DNA from: Ignatzschineria larvae DSM 13226
GTDB lineage: Bacteria > Pseudomonadota > Gammaproteobacteria > Cardiobacteriales > Wohlfahrtiimonadaceae
Reading direction: 5' to 3'
Length of the DNA stretch: 64,000 nt
Assembly: GCF_038500265.1 (NCBI RefSeq)
Contig: NZ_CP150637.1
Coordinates: forward strand, 129,001-193,000
Positions 1-11,575 of the stretch are shown piece by piece. How positions within the stretch are numbered: position 1 is the first letter of the stretch; each line of letters begins with the position of its first letter. Under the pieces are notes generated by a model. It ran no database searches. It saw nothing but the letters and a program-made list of their open reading frames with translations, and was not told the origin of the DNA. Made by a program: the position numbers and the translations under genes.

Positions 1-291
1 TCCTTGCCCCCAATATTGCCAGATGATTTTTTCTGTCCCTAAATCTTTTTTAGCTTTAACATTAAAATAATTTAAATTTCCTAGAAAGTATTGGTTGATC
101 ATATAGCGCCAATTTTTAGCGGTTCTTAATGCTAAGTTTTGATTCGCTTCCAAGCTCATAGCCTCTCGTTTTTCTTTAGGAAAGAGCATTTTGTAAATAG
201 CTCTTTTAAATTTGTTTTCTTTAAAAGGCTTGGGCGAGTTTTCACTGTCAGAGAATAGATCTGGAGAAATAGAGGATATCTTTTGGTGCAT
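1..291 (-). CDS. Capsular polysaccharide synthesis-type glycosyltransferase, N-terminal part
   Basis: The reading frame starts at an ATG (complement of 289-291) and runs off the left edge, giving 97 N-terminal residues. The fragment ends in IIWQYWGQG, which resembles the start of the Caps_synth / GT32-like domain (typically 'WQYWGQG'). Members transfer sugars onto capsule or LPS. About 85 residues of basic leader precede the domain. The start lies 4 bases downstream of the stop of the HtrL/YibB gene on the same strand, so the two are probably co-transcribed. Most of the catalytic domain is outside the window, so the donor and acceptor cannot be judged. Family assignment rests on this one motif plus context. 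Confidence 0.7.
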   Translation of the reverse strand, partial: MHQKISSISPDLFSDSENSPKPFKENKFKRAIYKMLFPKEKREAMSLEANQNLALRTAKNWRYMINQYFLGNLNYFNVKAKKDLGTEKIIWQYWGQG

Positions 292-295
292 AGTA

Positions 296-1138
296 TTAAA
301 TCTTAAAGAGTGATTTGAATTTATAAAAGATGTTTCTGTAAGTTGATCCATTATTAAATTGTTTGAAGCCGGAGAACCAACTTTTTTTCAAGTAATGGAT
401 TTTGAATAAATTAGGGTATTCACAAACCATCATTAACATTGTTCCTTGATCATCATCTGTAATATTCCGTTTTAAATAATAGTTTTGAATTACAACAATT
501 TTAGGATAGATAGCGCGCCATAATTCTTTTGATCCAACTAGCATTCCACCTGCAATGTATACTTCATTGTTCAATGCATTATGTAACATTGTTGTTTTAT
601 CTTCTAAGATAAAAGGATTTTTTAGCGTAAATAGATGTATGTAATTAGGATCAAAATTATGTCGCCAATCTTTTATCCCATTTACGGTTGAGGTTTTACG
701 ACAAAATCCAAAGTCAATCCAAGCAAAAAGATCGGTGTTTTGATGATTATTACAAATATCGGTAGCATATTTGATGAAATAAAATTTAAGATTAGTCACA
801 ACGACATATTCTGCTACATTATATTCAGGATTATTGCGAAGATCTTCAGGAATTAGCGATCTATATGTATCACTATCTAAAATAGCTTGTACCTTCTCTA
901 TAAGATTCTTATATTGTTTTTTGAAGTCAATTTCAATGATATGGGTAGGAAGATTTTTTCTATATTTTTTAATTATTGGAATAAATTCTTTTGAGCTGAA
1001 AATAACCATTTCATTTTTTAGTACAGCTAAATTTTTAAAATAAGTTAAGTAATCTTTCGTTGTTCTTGTGAAATTATATTGCCAATTATCTCGGCCAATA
1101 TCGAAGAAAGCAGTGACTATAGTAATTGATGTATGCAT
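296..1138 (-). CDS. HtrL/YibB family protein (LPS-locus, putative glycosyltransferase)
   Basis: This 280-residue protein begins with TSITIVTAFFDIGRDNW, characteristic of the HtrL/YibB family (E. coli YibB lies in the LPS core region; WlaTC-type homologues are annotated as glycosyltransferases). A second family-like segment is LFAWIDFGFCRK near residues 138-149, which may hold a DxG-type nucleotide-sugar contact. There is no signal peptide or TM segment, so the protein is presumably cytoplasmic. It lies in a minus-strand series with a capsular-type transferase downstream and LPS-modifying genes upstream, supporting a role in surface glycan assembly. The exact reaction is unknown for the family. 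Confidence 0.75.
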   Translation of the reverse strand: MHTSITIVTAFFDIGRDNWQYNFTRTTKDYLTYFKNLAVLKNEMVIFSSKEFIPIIKKYRKNLPTHIIEIDFKKQYKNLIEKVQAILDSDTYRSLIPEDLRNNPEYNVAEYVVVTNLKFYFIKYATDICNNHQNTDLFAWIDFGFCRKTSTVNGIKDWRHNFDPNYIHLFTLKNPFILEDKTTMLHNALNNEVYIAGGMLVGSKELWRAIYPKIVVIQNYYLKRNITDDDQGTMLMMVCEYPNLFKIHYLKKSWFSGFKQFNNGSTYRNIFYKFKSLFKI

Positions 1139-1214
1139 TGACTTTTGCCTCTAGATAATGGTATGTCGGAAAATTAAATTTTAATATCATTGGTTAACAT
1201 GATACATTCACAAG

Positions 1215-2741
1215 CTATTTCCCATCTAAATTGATTAAATCATTTTTTTCTGACCCATCTAGTTTTTTCGACAAACCATAATCATCGGGATCATTTTGGC
1301 AATTGAAGAGGGAATATTGATCATCTAGTAATGGATTTTGAATCCCCATCCAATTAGCAAGGCCATTGGTGAAGTTGATGCCGGATTTAAAGCTTTCACA
1401 CTCTGTACGTTTGTCAATATCTGAAGCGGTCATAAAGAGCGGAATCTCATATTGATTATAGCCACCGCGATTACCTAGGAGATATTGCCCATCGCTTTCA
1501 TAGAGCGTTTGTCCATGGTCGGAGAAGTAGAGCAGGGAATAGCTGGATGCTTCTTTTTGACTAATCTGGTTCATAAAATCGTTGATTTCTCTTAAGAGCG
1601 TATCTGTTTTATGGAGAGAGGTAATATAACAGTTAATATAATCATAACGAGAATCCTTCACTTCGTGAATTAAGGCATAATCCTCGATACGCTGACAAGC
1701 ATTAGCATGAGATCCGTAGAGGTGAACGACAATCAATTTCTTCTCATGTGGGGCGTTTTCTACAATCTCTTCGAGATATTTTAAGAGCTCAAAATCACTG
1801 GTATTTGCTGTACCATAATCTCCAAATTTTAAAAACTTCTTCTCATCGCTACTGGTGGCAAGGGCTGAGATCGGCGTATCGAATGTCCCAAAGTAACCTT
1901 GATTCGAGAGCCAATAGGTTTTAATGCCGGCAGATTGAGCAAGCCCTACGATCGTCTTGGTGTAATCCGCATCCCAAGTGGTTTTATCCGAGAGCGTTAA
2001 CATCGCTTTGAGAGATGGAACTGTCGAAGTGCCACCAGCCATTAGCCCATCGATCAGGAATCCATTAGCGGAACTCATAAAAGGCGTTGTATTAATCGGG
2101 TAACCATAGGCGTGATGATATCCCTTCTGCGCACTCTCTCCTACTACTAAAATATAGGTATCATATTGAGAATCTACTAATAGGCTTTCTCCCCATTCAT
2201 TCGCTTCTACTAGATTGTTGAGTGCTTGCTGCTCTTTATAGTAAGTGGTAGAACCTTCTCTAATTTGCTGCAAAAAGATCATCGGCGATTGGCCGATAGT
2301 AATAATGAGTAATGAGATAAAGAGGAAAGTTTTATTGCGATAATAATAGATTTGATAGCGCCGTACGATCTTCCAGAAGAGAAAGAACAGGATGAGAATC
2401 AGAACGGGAAGAAAGAAGTTGCGTAGGGGAATTAGTTGAACAAACTCTTTAATTTCGATCATATCGGTGGAGATCCCGGCGATAAAAAAATCGTAAGAGA
2501 GCTTGCCATAGGTGAAGCCAATGGGCGCGTAGAGCGCATAGATCAGCGTAAAAGGGAAGAGGAAAAACCAGAAGACTTTTCTTGAACCACTACAGAGCGC
2601 ATAGAGAAGTGCTAAGGGCATTGTATAGAAAAAGGCATAACGAAGCCCTGCGCCTTTAAGCATCAAATACCCCATTCCATAAGCGATAACAAGAGCGAAA
2701 ATCGCCGGGAGAATGAGGTGTTTTAAACGATTATTGGTCAT
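1215..2741 (-). CDS. Phosphoethanolamine transferase, EptA/CptA-like sulfatase-fold membrane enzyme
   Basis: 508 residues: about five N-terminal TM helices (residues 8-155), then a periplasmic alkaline-phosphatase/sulfatase-fold domain. The metal-site motif VVGES is at 199-203, and GGTSTVPS (236-243) matches the segment carrying the nucleophilic Thr in EptA/MCR enzymes. A second metal motif SDHGQ lies near residue 420; relatives usually have DHGE, so the Gln is a variation. The family moves phosphoethanolamine from phosphatidylethanolamine to lipid A, core sugars or glucans, lowering negative charge. Location next to an O-antigen ligase points to an LPS acceptor. Lipid A versus core cannot be decided, so no symbol is given. 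It is separated from the ligase gene upstream by about 80 bases. Confidence 0.85.
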   Translation of the reverse strand: MTNNRLKHLILPAIFALVIAYGMGYLMLKGAGLRYAFFYTMPLALLYALCSGSRKVFWFFLFPFTLIYALYAPIGFTYGKLSYDFFIAGISTDMIEIKEFVQLIPLRNFFLPVLILILFFLFWKIVRRYQIYYYRNKTFLFISLLIITIGQSPMIFLQQIREGSTTYYKEQQALNNLVEANEWGESLLVDSQYDTYILVVGESAQKGYHHAYGYPINTTPFMSSANGFLIDGLMAGGTSTVPSLKAMLTLSDKTTWDADYTKTIVGLAQSAGIKTYWLSNQGYFGTFDTPISALATSSDEKKFLKFGDYGTANTSDFELLKYLEEIVENAPHEKKLIVVHLYGSHANACQRIEDYALIHEVKDSRYDYINCYITSLHKTDTLLREINDFMNQISQKEASSYSLLYFSDHGQTLYESDGQYLLGNRGGYNQYEIPLFMTASDIDKRTECESFKSGINFTNGLANWMGIQNPLLDDQYSLFNCQNDPDDYGLSKKLDGSEKNDLINLDGK

Positions 2742-2824
2742 TATTATTGAATTACTGTATGTTTTAGTAGTATGAAGGAAGTCTTTTTCAACAGGTCTGA
2801 TCTACAACATAAATTGTTATGTTA

Positions 2825-4069
2825 TCAATTTGTGTTTTCATTATTTGATTTTTCTGTTTGATAAGCAATGGTTAGCCCTAACATTATCGGTATCCAGATC
2901 AAGGGCATCCAAAAGCTTTCGTAGAGGCCGACATGGCTATTGATTGGCATCATTGCAATAAATCCCATCATCAACCATTCATTACCTGCTTTTGCATTAA
3001 ACATTCTGTATAGCAGATAGCCTAAAACTAATAGATAAGGTATAAAACCTATAATCCCCGTTTCAATTAAAACTTCAAGGCCGTGAAGATGCGGTTGCCA
3101 TACATAGGGGAAAATTTTGTACTCTTCGGGATATGTTTGATAGAGATTATTAAAACCCCTTGGACCTACTCCATTAACCCAATAATTGGGGATTTCTTTA
3201 AATCCTACATACCAAATATTGGTTCTCGATGAAGTGAACCGTTGTAGGAACTGATCACTTCCTATTGCAGAAGTCGTACTGTAAAATCGATCCTGTACAA
3301 TCTCAGATTGACTAGCAATTCCAATGCCCACAGCAACAATAATGATCATTCCTAACAAAATCTTAAATTTATGCTTAATATTAACGGTATAGAAAAGATA
3401 GATGATAAATAGTAGAAATGAAATAGCAAGCGACACCATACCAGCTCGTGCACCGCCTATAATAACAGCTGTAATAAGCAACAAGATCGAAACGATAGCC
3501 CCGAATAATCTAAAGTGTGAGTAATGATTTTTTAGTTGTTGGTAAAGATAAAAAAAGATAATAGGTGCAAATGTACCTAAAAAGTAGCTTAAGTGGTGGC
3601 CTTGGAAAATTCCCTTAACTCTATTGCCTTCAACAGGATCATAACCATAAATATGGTAATCTGTTAGCCACTGAACAATGGCATCAAAGCATATAAACAT
3701 TAGTATGTAGAATGTAGTTATAATAAGATATTGATAATTATTCTTGTTTTTCACTAAAATAATAACGAGAACTGAAATTAATGCATATCGAAATATTCTA
3801 AAAAATACAGATATAGATTTTTCTAAATAGAGTGAATCAATTAATGATACAGCTACTGGTACAAGGAATGCTAAGCAAATGTAAAGATATCTATTAGCTT
3901 TTAACTCTCTCAGATAATAATTCCAATGTGTTAGAAGTAGGTACAGACTAATAACAGCACCAGTGGTGAGAAAAAAATCTAAAGTTTTTCTCCCTAAGAA
4001 AATAGAGAACAGTAGTATAAAAAAATAGAGAAAAAGATTTCTCTGACAAAATTGTTTGATAGCAGTCAT
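2825..4069 (-). CDS. O-antigen ligase family protein (WaaL-like)
   Basis: 414 residues with roughly ten to twelve hydrophobic segments and a large periplasmic loop around residues 255-320 holding the Wzy_C/O-antigen-ligase signature region (TSSRTNIWYVGFKEIPNYWVNGVGPRGF, split here across residues 270-298) and the later HLHGLEVLIETGIIG segment with the conserved His. The family joins undecaprenyl-linked O-chains to lipid A-core at the periplasmic face of the inner membrane. A separate polymerase (Wzy-like) lies at 15983-17188, which makes ligase the better reading here. It is read away from wzz and toward the phosphoethanolamine transferase. Wzy and WaaL are hard to separate by sequence alone. 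Confidence 0.75.
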   Translation of the reverse strand: MTAIKQFCQRNLFLYFFILLFSIFLGRKTLDFFLTTGAVISLYLLLTHWNYYLRELKANRYLYICLAFLVPVAVSLIDSLYLEKSISVFFRIFRYALISVLVIILVKNKNNYQYLIITTFYILMFICFDAIVQWLTDYHIYGYDPVEGNRVKGIFQGHHLSYFLGTFAPIIFFYLYQQLKNHYSHFRLFGAIVSILLLITAVIIGGARAGMVSLAISFLLFIIYLFYTVNIKHKFKILLGMIIIVAVGIGIASQSEIVQDRFYSTTSAIGSDQFLQRFTSSRTNIWYVGFKEIPNYWVNGVGPRGFNNLYQTYPEEYKIFPYVWQPHLHGLEVLIETGIIGFIPYLLVLGYLLYRMFNAKAGNEWLMMGFIAMMPINSHVGLYESFWMPLIWIPIMLGLTIAYQTEKSNNENTN

Positions 4070-4123
4070 AAAATACTCAATGAAATAGTGTGTAATTTTA
4101 AATCTAAATAGTGCTTCATGTCA

Positions 4124-4393
4124 TTATCCCTTCGTCAATAAACGCCGGAAGACACCTTGAGATTGTGCATGCTCGGTTTGCAACCAGCGAGGAAGCGGTA
4201 GGGCAAAGTAGTTTGCATGCTTCTGAATAAAGCCTTGATACTTAGGCGCACGAAATGCATAAAGATAGACCTCAGCTGCATCTGCAGAGAGCCCTTCGAT
4301 CATCTGTTGAAGAACCCTCTCTAACCCGCCGGGGCCATCGTGCCGGTTTCTTAGGAGGATTCCTATCCGTAAAGGTTTGGAGTGCATAGACAT
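4124..4393 (-). pseudogene. N-terminal remnant of a GT4-type glycosyltransferase
   Basis: The 89-residue frame starts LRIGILLRNRHDGPGGLERV, a typical glycosyltransferase family 4/GT-B N-terminus with the Gly-rich donor-side loop, but stops where a full enzyme would continue for about 270 more residues. No continuation is found in any frame in the 54 bases before the ligase gene. It is therefore the 5' stub of a gene whose rest was lost, probably when the O-antigen cluster was exchanged at this junction. A short functional product is unlikely. It lies at the divergent boundary with wzz. Confidence 0.7.
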
Positions 4394-4774
4394 CTATCAT
4401 TCATTGTAAAGAGATCGCTCTTATTCATATTATATAAGCCATCGTTATCGCGTGAAATCATCAGCAATGAGACCACTTTTGGGCAAAATATCATTGCAAT
4501 AGACGCAACATTATACCCAATCCTGCTTCTACGATATACAATAAATATACATAAAACGAATAATTATTGAATTAAAATCCTATAAATCAAACAAAATTTG
4601 AATAAAATTGAATAATTCATTGTCGACCTTCCCGGCTTAATATAGAATGTTGCCATATTTTTCAATATTAATATTTTAAATGTTTACATAACCTATTAAT
4701 AATTAAGATTAACTTGTTGTTATTTGGCTTTTATTGGGTTGTTTTTTAAATTTTAAAAGGATCATTATTCGATT
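4394..4774. promoter_or_regulatory. Divergent intergenic region upstream of wzz
   Basis: About 380 bases between the minus-strand LPS block and the plus-strand O-antigen operon. It is strongly AT-rich, with no convincing gene; the 62-codon plus-strand frame inside it lacks a ribosome site and family features. The wzz promoter must lie here. A weak candidate pair is TTGTCG at 4620 and TATAGA at 4641, with only 15 bases between them. No JUMPstart/ops element was recognised. Confidence 0.45.
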
Positions 4775-6073
4775 ATGGCTGTTGATCAAACTAAGATGTC
4801 CCCTCCGCAAGTGGTAGATAATGATGAGATCGATCTCTTTGAATTAGCCAGTAATCTCTGGAAGGAGAAGAAGATTATTGCGATTGTTACGGGTGTTGTG
4901 ACGATCGTGGCGCTTCTTTATGCACTCTTTGCTTCGCCGGTCTATCAGGCTCGGACCGTCCTTAAGCCTGTGACGACTAAGAATCTTGATGCGCTTAATG
5001 TCTCCGGCATTTATAGCCTTACGCCTAAGGCTGCATTAGCCCAGGTGGGGGAGCAACTTGCTTCTTATAATCTTCGTTATCAGTTTTTCCTTGATCATCT
5101 TGAGCTCTTTGGCGTTAAAGATCCGGAGAAGGAAGATCTTGAGCAAGTGTTCCGCCAATTTGATAATCAGAATGTGAAACTTGAGGTACCTAAGGATAAA
5201 GAAGATCTTGCCTTAGCCAATAGCCTTATTCTACAGATCAATTATCCAAAGACGATGAATGGTGTTGCGATTATTAATGGTTTAGTCAATGCTGCAACAC
5301 AAGCAGAGCGGGAGAATATCAAAGAGACAATGTCGGTCGTCATTGATAATCAGATTCAAAAACTGAGCGATGATATCGAAGTTGCGCGCGCTGGGTATTT
5401 TGCAAATAAAGAGTCAAAAATTGCGCAACTAGAAGAGAAAACGATTCTAGATAGACAGGTTCTCCTTGATGAGTTAGCCGCACTCAAAGAGACATTGAAG
5501 AAGCAGCGCCTTAATCGAATCGAACAACTCAATGAAGCGATTAAGATCGCAAGTGACTTAGGTATTGTAAAACCTACAAAGAGCACCGCCTTTGGTGGCA
5601 GTGGTGATATTAGTATTGATGGCAATATCATCCGGACTGAAGTGAGTAACAATCACGATCCACTCTACTTTATGGGGACAGAAGTGCTCACTGCCGAGCG
5701 GGATCAGCTTCTTGCGCGTAAGAGCGATGACTTCACGAGTGGCCGTATCCTTGAGATCGAACAACAACTCAAGCTCCTAGAGCATAACCGCCAAGCAGAA
5801 ATCCTCGCGATGCGCAAAAACGATGATCTATTCCTCGCAGAGCTCGCCGAAAACCGCAAAAAAGTGGCCCAGCTCAAAGGGATCCGCGTCAACTTCGACA
5901 GAGTGAAAATTGTCGATGTAGATGAGCCGGCGATTAAGCCTCTAAAACCTATCAAACCGAAGAAATCTTTGATTGTGGTTATAGGGTTCCTTCTTGGTGG
6001 AATGATTGGGGTAGGCGTTGCGCTGGTGCGTATTGTGGTTAGAAATCGCCGTGAAAGTAGTCATCAAGCATAA
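4775..6073 (+). CDS. wzz: Wzz/chain-length determinant protein
   Basis: 432 residues with the polysaccharide co-polymerase layout: a short cytoplasmic N-terminus (DEIDLFELASNLWKEKK at 17-33), TM1 about 34-54, a long periplasmic coiled-coil-rich domain (about 55-398), then a Pro/Lys-rich stretch LKPIKPKKS before TM2 (about 406-426). Wzz proteins set the modal length of Wzy-made O-antigen in the inner membrane. It is longer than classical WzzB (~325 residues), nearer the FepE/long-chain class. It is the first gene of the plus-strand O-antigen operon, with AAAAGG upstream of the ATG. wbpA follows after 27 bases. There is no Wzc kinase domain, so this is a Wzz and not a capsule co-polymerase. Confidence 0.9.
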   Translation: MAVDQTKMSPPQVVDNDEIDLFELASNLWKEKKIIAIVTGVVTIVALLYALFASPVYQARTVLKPVTTKNLDALNVSGIYSLTPKAALAQVGEQLASYNLRYQFFLDHLELFGVKDPEKEDLEQVFRQFDNQNVKLEVPKDKEDLALANSLILQINYPKTMNGVAIINGLVNAATQAERENIKETMSVVIDNQIQKLSDDIEVARAGYFANKESKIAQLEEKTILDRQVLLDELAALKETLKKQRLNRIEQLNEAIKIASDLGIVKPTKSTAFGGSGDISIDGNIIRTEVSNNHDPLYFMGTEVLTAERDQLLARKSDDFTSGRILEIEQQLKLLEHNRQAEILAMRKNDDLFLAELAENRKKVAQLKGIRVNFDRVKIVDVDEPAIKPLKPIKPKKSLIVVIGFLLGGMIGVGVALVRIVVRNRRESSHQA

Positions 6074-6100
6074 ATGGTAAGACAGGAAGTAAAGGAATAG

Positions 6101-8375
<2,275 letters not shown>

Positions 8376-8382
8376 GTGAAAT

Positions 8383-8964
8383 ATGAGTTTTTATCAACAT
8401 GAAACTGCGGTCATTGATGAAGGCGCACAAATCGGTGAAGGTTCACGAGTTTGGCACTTTGCTCATGTTTGTGGTGGAGCGAAGATCGGTAAAGGGGTTT
8501 CTCTTGGCCAGAATGTTTTTGTAGGCAATAAGGTGACCATTGGTGACCGCTGCAAGATTCAAAATAATGTCTCTGTCTACGATAATGTCCATCTTGAAGA
8601 GGGCGTATTTTGTGGCCCGAGCATGGTGTTTACTAATGTCTATAATCCTCGCTCCCTCATTGAACGTAAAGATCAATATCGCGATACTATTGTCAAGAAA
8701 GGCGCAACATTAGGCGCAAACTGCACTATCGTCTGTGGCGTTACCATTGGGGAATTTGCCTTTGTCGGTGCCGGCGCTGTTATTAATAAAGATGTCCCCG
8801 CTTATGCCTTGATGGTGGGAGTACCGGCAAAGCAGATCGGTTGGATGAGCGAGTTTGGTGAACAGTTAGATCTTCCGTTTGAGGGCGAAGGTAGAACTGT
8901 TTGCACGCATACCGGTGCGGTCTATATTTTAGATGGGCAAACGGTTACCAAAGTCGAACAATAG
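8383..8964 (+). CDS. wbpD: UDP-3-amino-GlcNAcA N-acetyltransferase (WbpD)
   Basis: 193 residues of left-handed beta-helix hexapeptide repeats (e.g. [43 protein letters not shown]), the fold of WbpD/WlbB acetyltransferases. It adds acetyl from acetyl-CoA to the 3-amino group, giving UDP-GlcNAc(3NAc)A; these enzymes act as trimers. The ending [14 protein letters not shown] is like the usual family C-terminus. The ribosome site GGTG lies just before the ATG, and the gene sits 7 bases after wbpB. Assignment is supported jointly by fold and operon order. Confidence 0.92.
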   Translation: MSFYQHETAVIDEGAQIGEGSRVWHFAHVCGGAKIGKGVSLGQNVFVGNKVTIGDRCKIQNNVSVYDNVHLEEGVFCGPSMVFTNVYNPRSLIERKDQYRDTIVKKGATLGANCTIVCGVTIGEFAFVGAGAVINKDVPAYALMVGVPAKQIGWMSEFGEQLDLPFEGEGRTVCTHTGAVYILDGQTVTKVEQ

Positions 8965-9031
8965 TTCGAAGCAACATCCGCATTTCTAATGGTTATCAAT
9001 ATTCATTATTAAAAATAGGGCAGGGTTTACA

Positions 9032-10114
9032 ATGCAATTTATTGACCTCGGCGCACAGCAACAACGTATCAAGTCACTTATTGACGCAAAGATTGCGGCA
9101 GTGTTAGCACATGGGCACTATATCCTCGGGCCAGAAGTCACTGAGCTTGAGGAATTATTGGCGGAATATACCGGCGCTAAATATTGCATTACCTGCGCTA
9201 ATGGTACAGATGCTCTACAGATTGCCCAAATGGCATTAGGTATCGGTCCTGGTGATGAAGTGATTACCCCCGGCTTTACCTACATTGCCACTGCGGAGAC
9301 AGTAGCACTTTTAGGGGCAAAACCTGTTTATGTAGATATTGATCCCATAACCTATAACCTCGATTCGGCAAAGCTTGAAGCAGCGATTACCGATAAAACT
9401 AAAGCGATTATCCCCGTCTCTCTCTATGGCCAATGTGCTGACTTTGACGCGATTAACGCGATCGCTGACAAATATGGCATTCCCGTTATTGAAGATGCAG
9501 CCCAAAGCTTTGGGGCAACGTATAAAGGGAAAAAATCTTGTAATCTTTCTACAATTGCGTGCACCAGCTTCTTCCCCAGTAAACCGCTTGGTTGCTATGG
9601 TGATGGGGGGGCGATCTTCACGAATGATGATGATCTAGCCGTTCTTATCCGCCAAATCGCTCGGCATGGGCAAGATCGCCGGTATCATCATATCCGAGTG
9701 GGAGTGAATAGCCGTTTAGATACGATTCAAGCAGCGATTTTATTAGCGAAAATGTCGATCTTTGAAGAGGAGATGCTACTTCGCCAAGAAGTTGCGGGGC
9801 GCTATAACTCTCTTTTAAGCAATGCCGGGATTACACCGCCACCGATTTTATCGCATAATCGTTCTGCCTTTGCGCAATATACCATTCAAGTAGAAAACCG
9901 TACCAAGCTACAAGAAGCGTTGAAAGTGCAAGGTATTCCAACAGCAGTGCATTACCCGATCCCTCTTAATAAACAGCCGGCAGTTGCGGATAGCAATATC
10001 GATCTTCCAATCGGCGATAGAGTGGCAGAAAAAGTGATGAGCTTGCCGATGCATCCTTATTTAGAGGAAGCGGATCAGGTGAAGATTGTGAATATTTTGC
10101 AAAAGAGCCTTTAA
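9032..10114 (+). CDS. wbpE: PLP aminotransferase of the diacetamido-uronate pathway (WbpE)
   Basis: 360-residue DegT/DnrJ/EryC1/StrS aminotransferase. MQFIDLGAQQQRI is the typical WbpE/WlbC N-terminus; the cofactor lysine is in TSFFPSKPLGCYGDGGA near residue 184, and EDAAQSFGATYKG near 155 supplies the PLP-ring Asp. It transfers the glutamate amino group to the 3-oxo sugar made by WbpB. The start has a weak ribosome site but gives the family N-terminus; 67 bases separate it from wbpD. A run of seven G (9605-9611) lies inside the gene. No WbpI epimerase gene is present in the window, so the product may stay in the gluco form. Confidence 0.9.
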   Translation: MQFIDLGAQQQRIKSLIDAKIAAVLAHGHYILGPEVTELEELLAEYTGAKYCITCANGTDALQIAQMALGIGPGDEVITPGFTYIATAETVALLGAKPVYVDIDPITYNLDSAKLEAAITDKTKAIIPVSLYGQCADFDAINAIADKYGIPVIEDAAQSFGATYKGKKSCNLSTIACTSFFPSKPLGCYGDGGAIFTNDDDLAVLIRQIARHGQDRRYHHIRVGVNSRLDTIQAAILLAKMSIFEEEMLLRQEVAGRYNSLLSNAGITPPPILSHNRSAFAQYTIQVENRTKLQEALKVQGIPTAVHYPIPLNKQPAVADSNIDLPIGDRVAEKVMSLPMHPYLEEADQVKIVNILQKSL

Positions 10115-10126
10115 AGTTTAAACAGT

Positions 10127-11575
10127 ATGCTCAACATAATTAAAAAGAAAATATTACAATTTTTGCCAAAAAATCATATTACTAGAGGAATTAGTATATT
10201 AGTTGGCGGCACTTTTAGCGCACAGTTATTAATGATAATAGCTATGCCGATTTTAACCAGATTATACACTCCTGAAGATTTTGGGTTACTAGCTATTTAT
10301 GCAAGCCTCTTGGGTATCTTAGTAGTAATTGCTGGATTAAGTTATGATTCAGCCATTCCGATTCCAGAAAGTGATAAAGAAGCCGCACATCTAACCATAC
10401 TTAGTTTGTTTTCAGTCGCAGCTTGGACAGCTATTACATTTTTATTAGTAATTCTTTTTCGTAAAAATATTGCAATATATTTTGGAAATTTAAATTTAGA
10501 AATTTATTTATGGCTACTTCCTTTCGGGGTATTTTTAGGAGCAAGTTACTATGTATATCATTTTTGGGCAATTAGATCTCGCAATTTTACAAATATAGCA
10601 ACAACTCAAGTACAACAAAAACTAGTTACCCTTATTATTCAGTTGATTGGTTTTAAATTTGGGACTTTTAGCCTAATATTCGGACAAACTCTAGGGCAAG
10701 GTTCTGGGATTATCAAATTAGCTAAACCAACATTTACTGATCCAAATTTCAAAGATTGGAAGTTCACAGACCTTAAAAAGATTGCAATTAAATATAAAAA
10801 ATACCCTATTTTTGTCACAACTGAAGGTTTAGCTAATACCGCTAGTGGTCAGTTGCCACCGCTTTTATTGGCAATCTTTTTTTCACCAGTAATTGCAGGA
10901 TTTTATGCTTTATCTCATAGAGTTTTAGTTTTACCCATTACTTTAATTAGCAATGCAGTAAAAAATGTTTTTCTATCTAATGCGGCAACCTCTTATAGAG
11001 AAGGAACGCTAGACCAATCATTCAGTAAAGTAATAGATATTCTGTCAGCAATTATGATACCTATGATGGGCATCATATTTATAGGAGGGCCGCAACTATT
11101 TAGTTTTGTTTTTGGAGATCAGTGGATAATTGCCGGGGAGTATTCTAGATGGATGACTTTTTGGTTAGGAATGGTATTTATAGCATCTCCCTTGAATAAT
11201 CTTTTTCTAGTTTTAAACAAACAACAAGAGGGATTATATTTTCAGTTAATCATGCTCGCGTTGAGAACACTATCATTATTAATAGGTTACTTTTTTGAAA
11301 GTAATTTATTAGCGATTATATTATTTTCTTTCTCAAGTGGGCTTTGTTGGGTATTTGTTATTTTAAGGCTGAGTTTTTTAATTAATATAAACTTTGCAGT
11401 TTTACAATTAAATTTATTGAAAAGATTTTTACATTCAATACTGTTACTGCTACCTTTCACAATAGGTAGCCTTGTTAATAACAATATTTTCTTTTGGGTG
11501 TCTCTCATTATTAGCCTTGTTATTATTTTTATTTATTATTTTTACAATTTTAGAAGAGAGTTTTATGCCTGTTAA
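10127..11575 (+). CDS. wzx: O-antigen flippase (Wzx-like)
   Basis: 482 residues with about 12-14 hydrophobic helices. The N-terminal part ILVGGTFSAQLLMIIAMPIL and TRLYTPEDFGLLAIYASLLG is typical of the polysaccharide transport (PST/MOP) flippase family. It would move undecaprenyl-diphosphate-linked repeat units across the inner membrane. It is the only flippase candidate in the locus, and a Wzy and Wzz are both present. Base composition becomes clearly AT-richer from here than in wbpA-wbpE. It overlaps the following gene by 11 bases, indicating coupled translation. Confidence 0.85.
   Translation: MLNIIKKKILQFLPKNHITRGISILVGGTFSAQLLMIIAMPILTRLYTPEDFGLLAIYASLLGILVVIAGLSYDSAIPIPESDKEAAHLTILSLFSVAAWTAITFLLVILFRKNIAIYFGNLNLEIYLWLLPFGVFLGASYYVYHFWAIRSRNFTNIATTQVQQKLVTLIIQLIGFKFGTFSLIFGQTLGQGSGIIKLAKPTFTDPNFKDWKFTDLKKIAIKYKKYPIFVTTEGLANTASGQLPPLLLAIFFSPVIAGFYALSHRVLVLPITLISNAVKNVFLSNAATSYREGTLDQSFSKVIDILSAIMIPMMGIIFIGGPQLFSFVFGDQWIIAGEYSRWMTFWLGMVFIASPLNNLFLVLNKQQEGLYFQLIMLALRTLSLLIGYFFESNLLAIILFSFSSGLCWVFVILRLSFLININFAVLQLNLLKRFLHSILLLLPFTIGSLVNNNIFFWVSLIISLVIIFIYYFYNFRREFYAC

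Noticed and set aside
4382-4570. 62-codon plus-strand gene
   Set aside because: Lies in the AT-rich divergent promoter region, lacks a ribosome site and overlaps the glycosyltransferase stub start.
9605-9611. Poly-G tract in wbpE as a phase-variation switch
   Set aside because: Seven G's in a conserved glycine-coding site of the PLP-lysine region; too short to be convincing without population data.
11472-11564. Longer N-terminus for the AsnB-like protein
   Set aside because: The extension lies wholly within wzx, is only hydrophobic shadow sequence and has no ribosome site.
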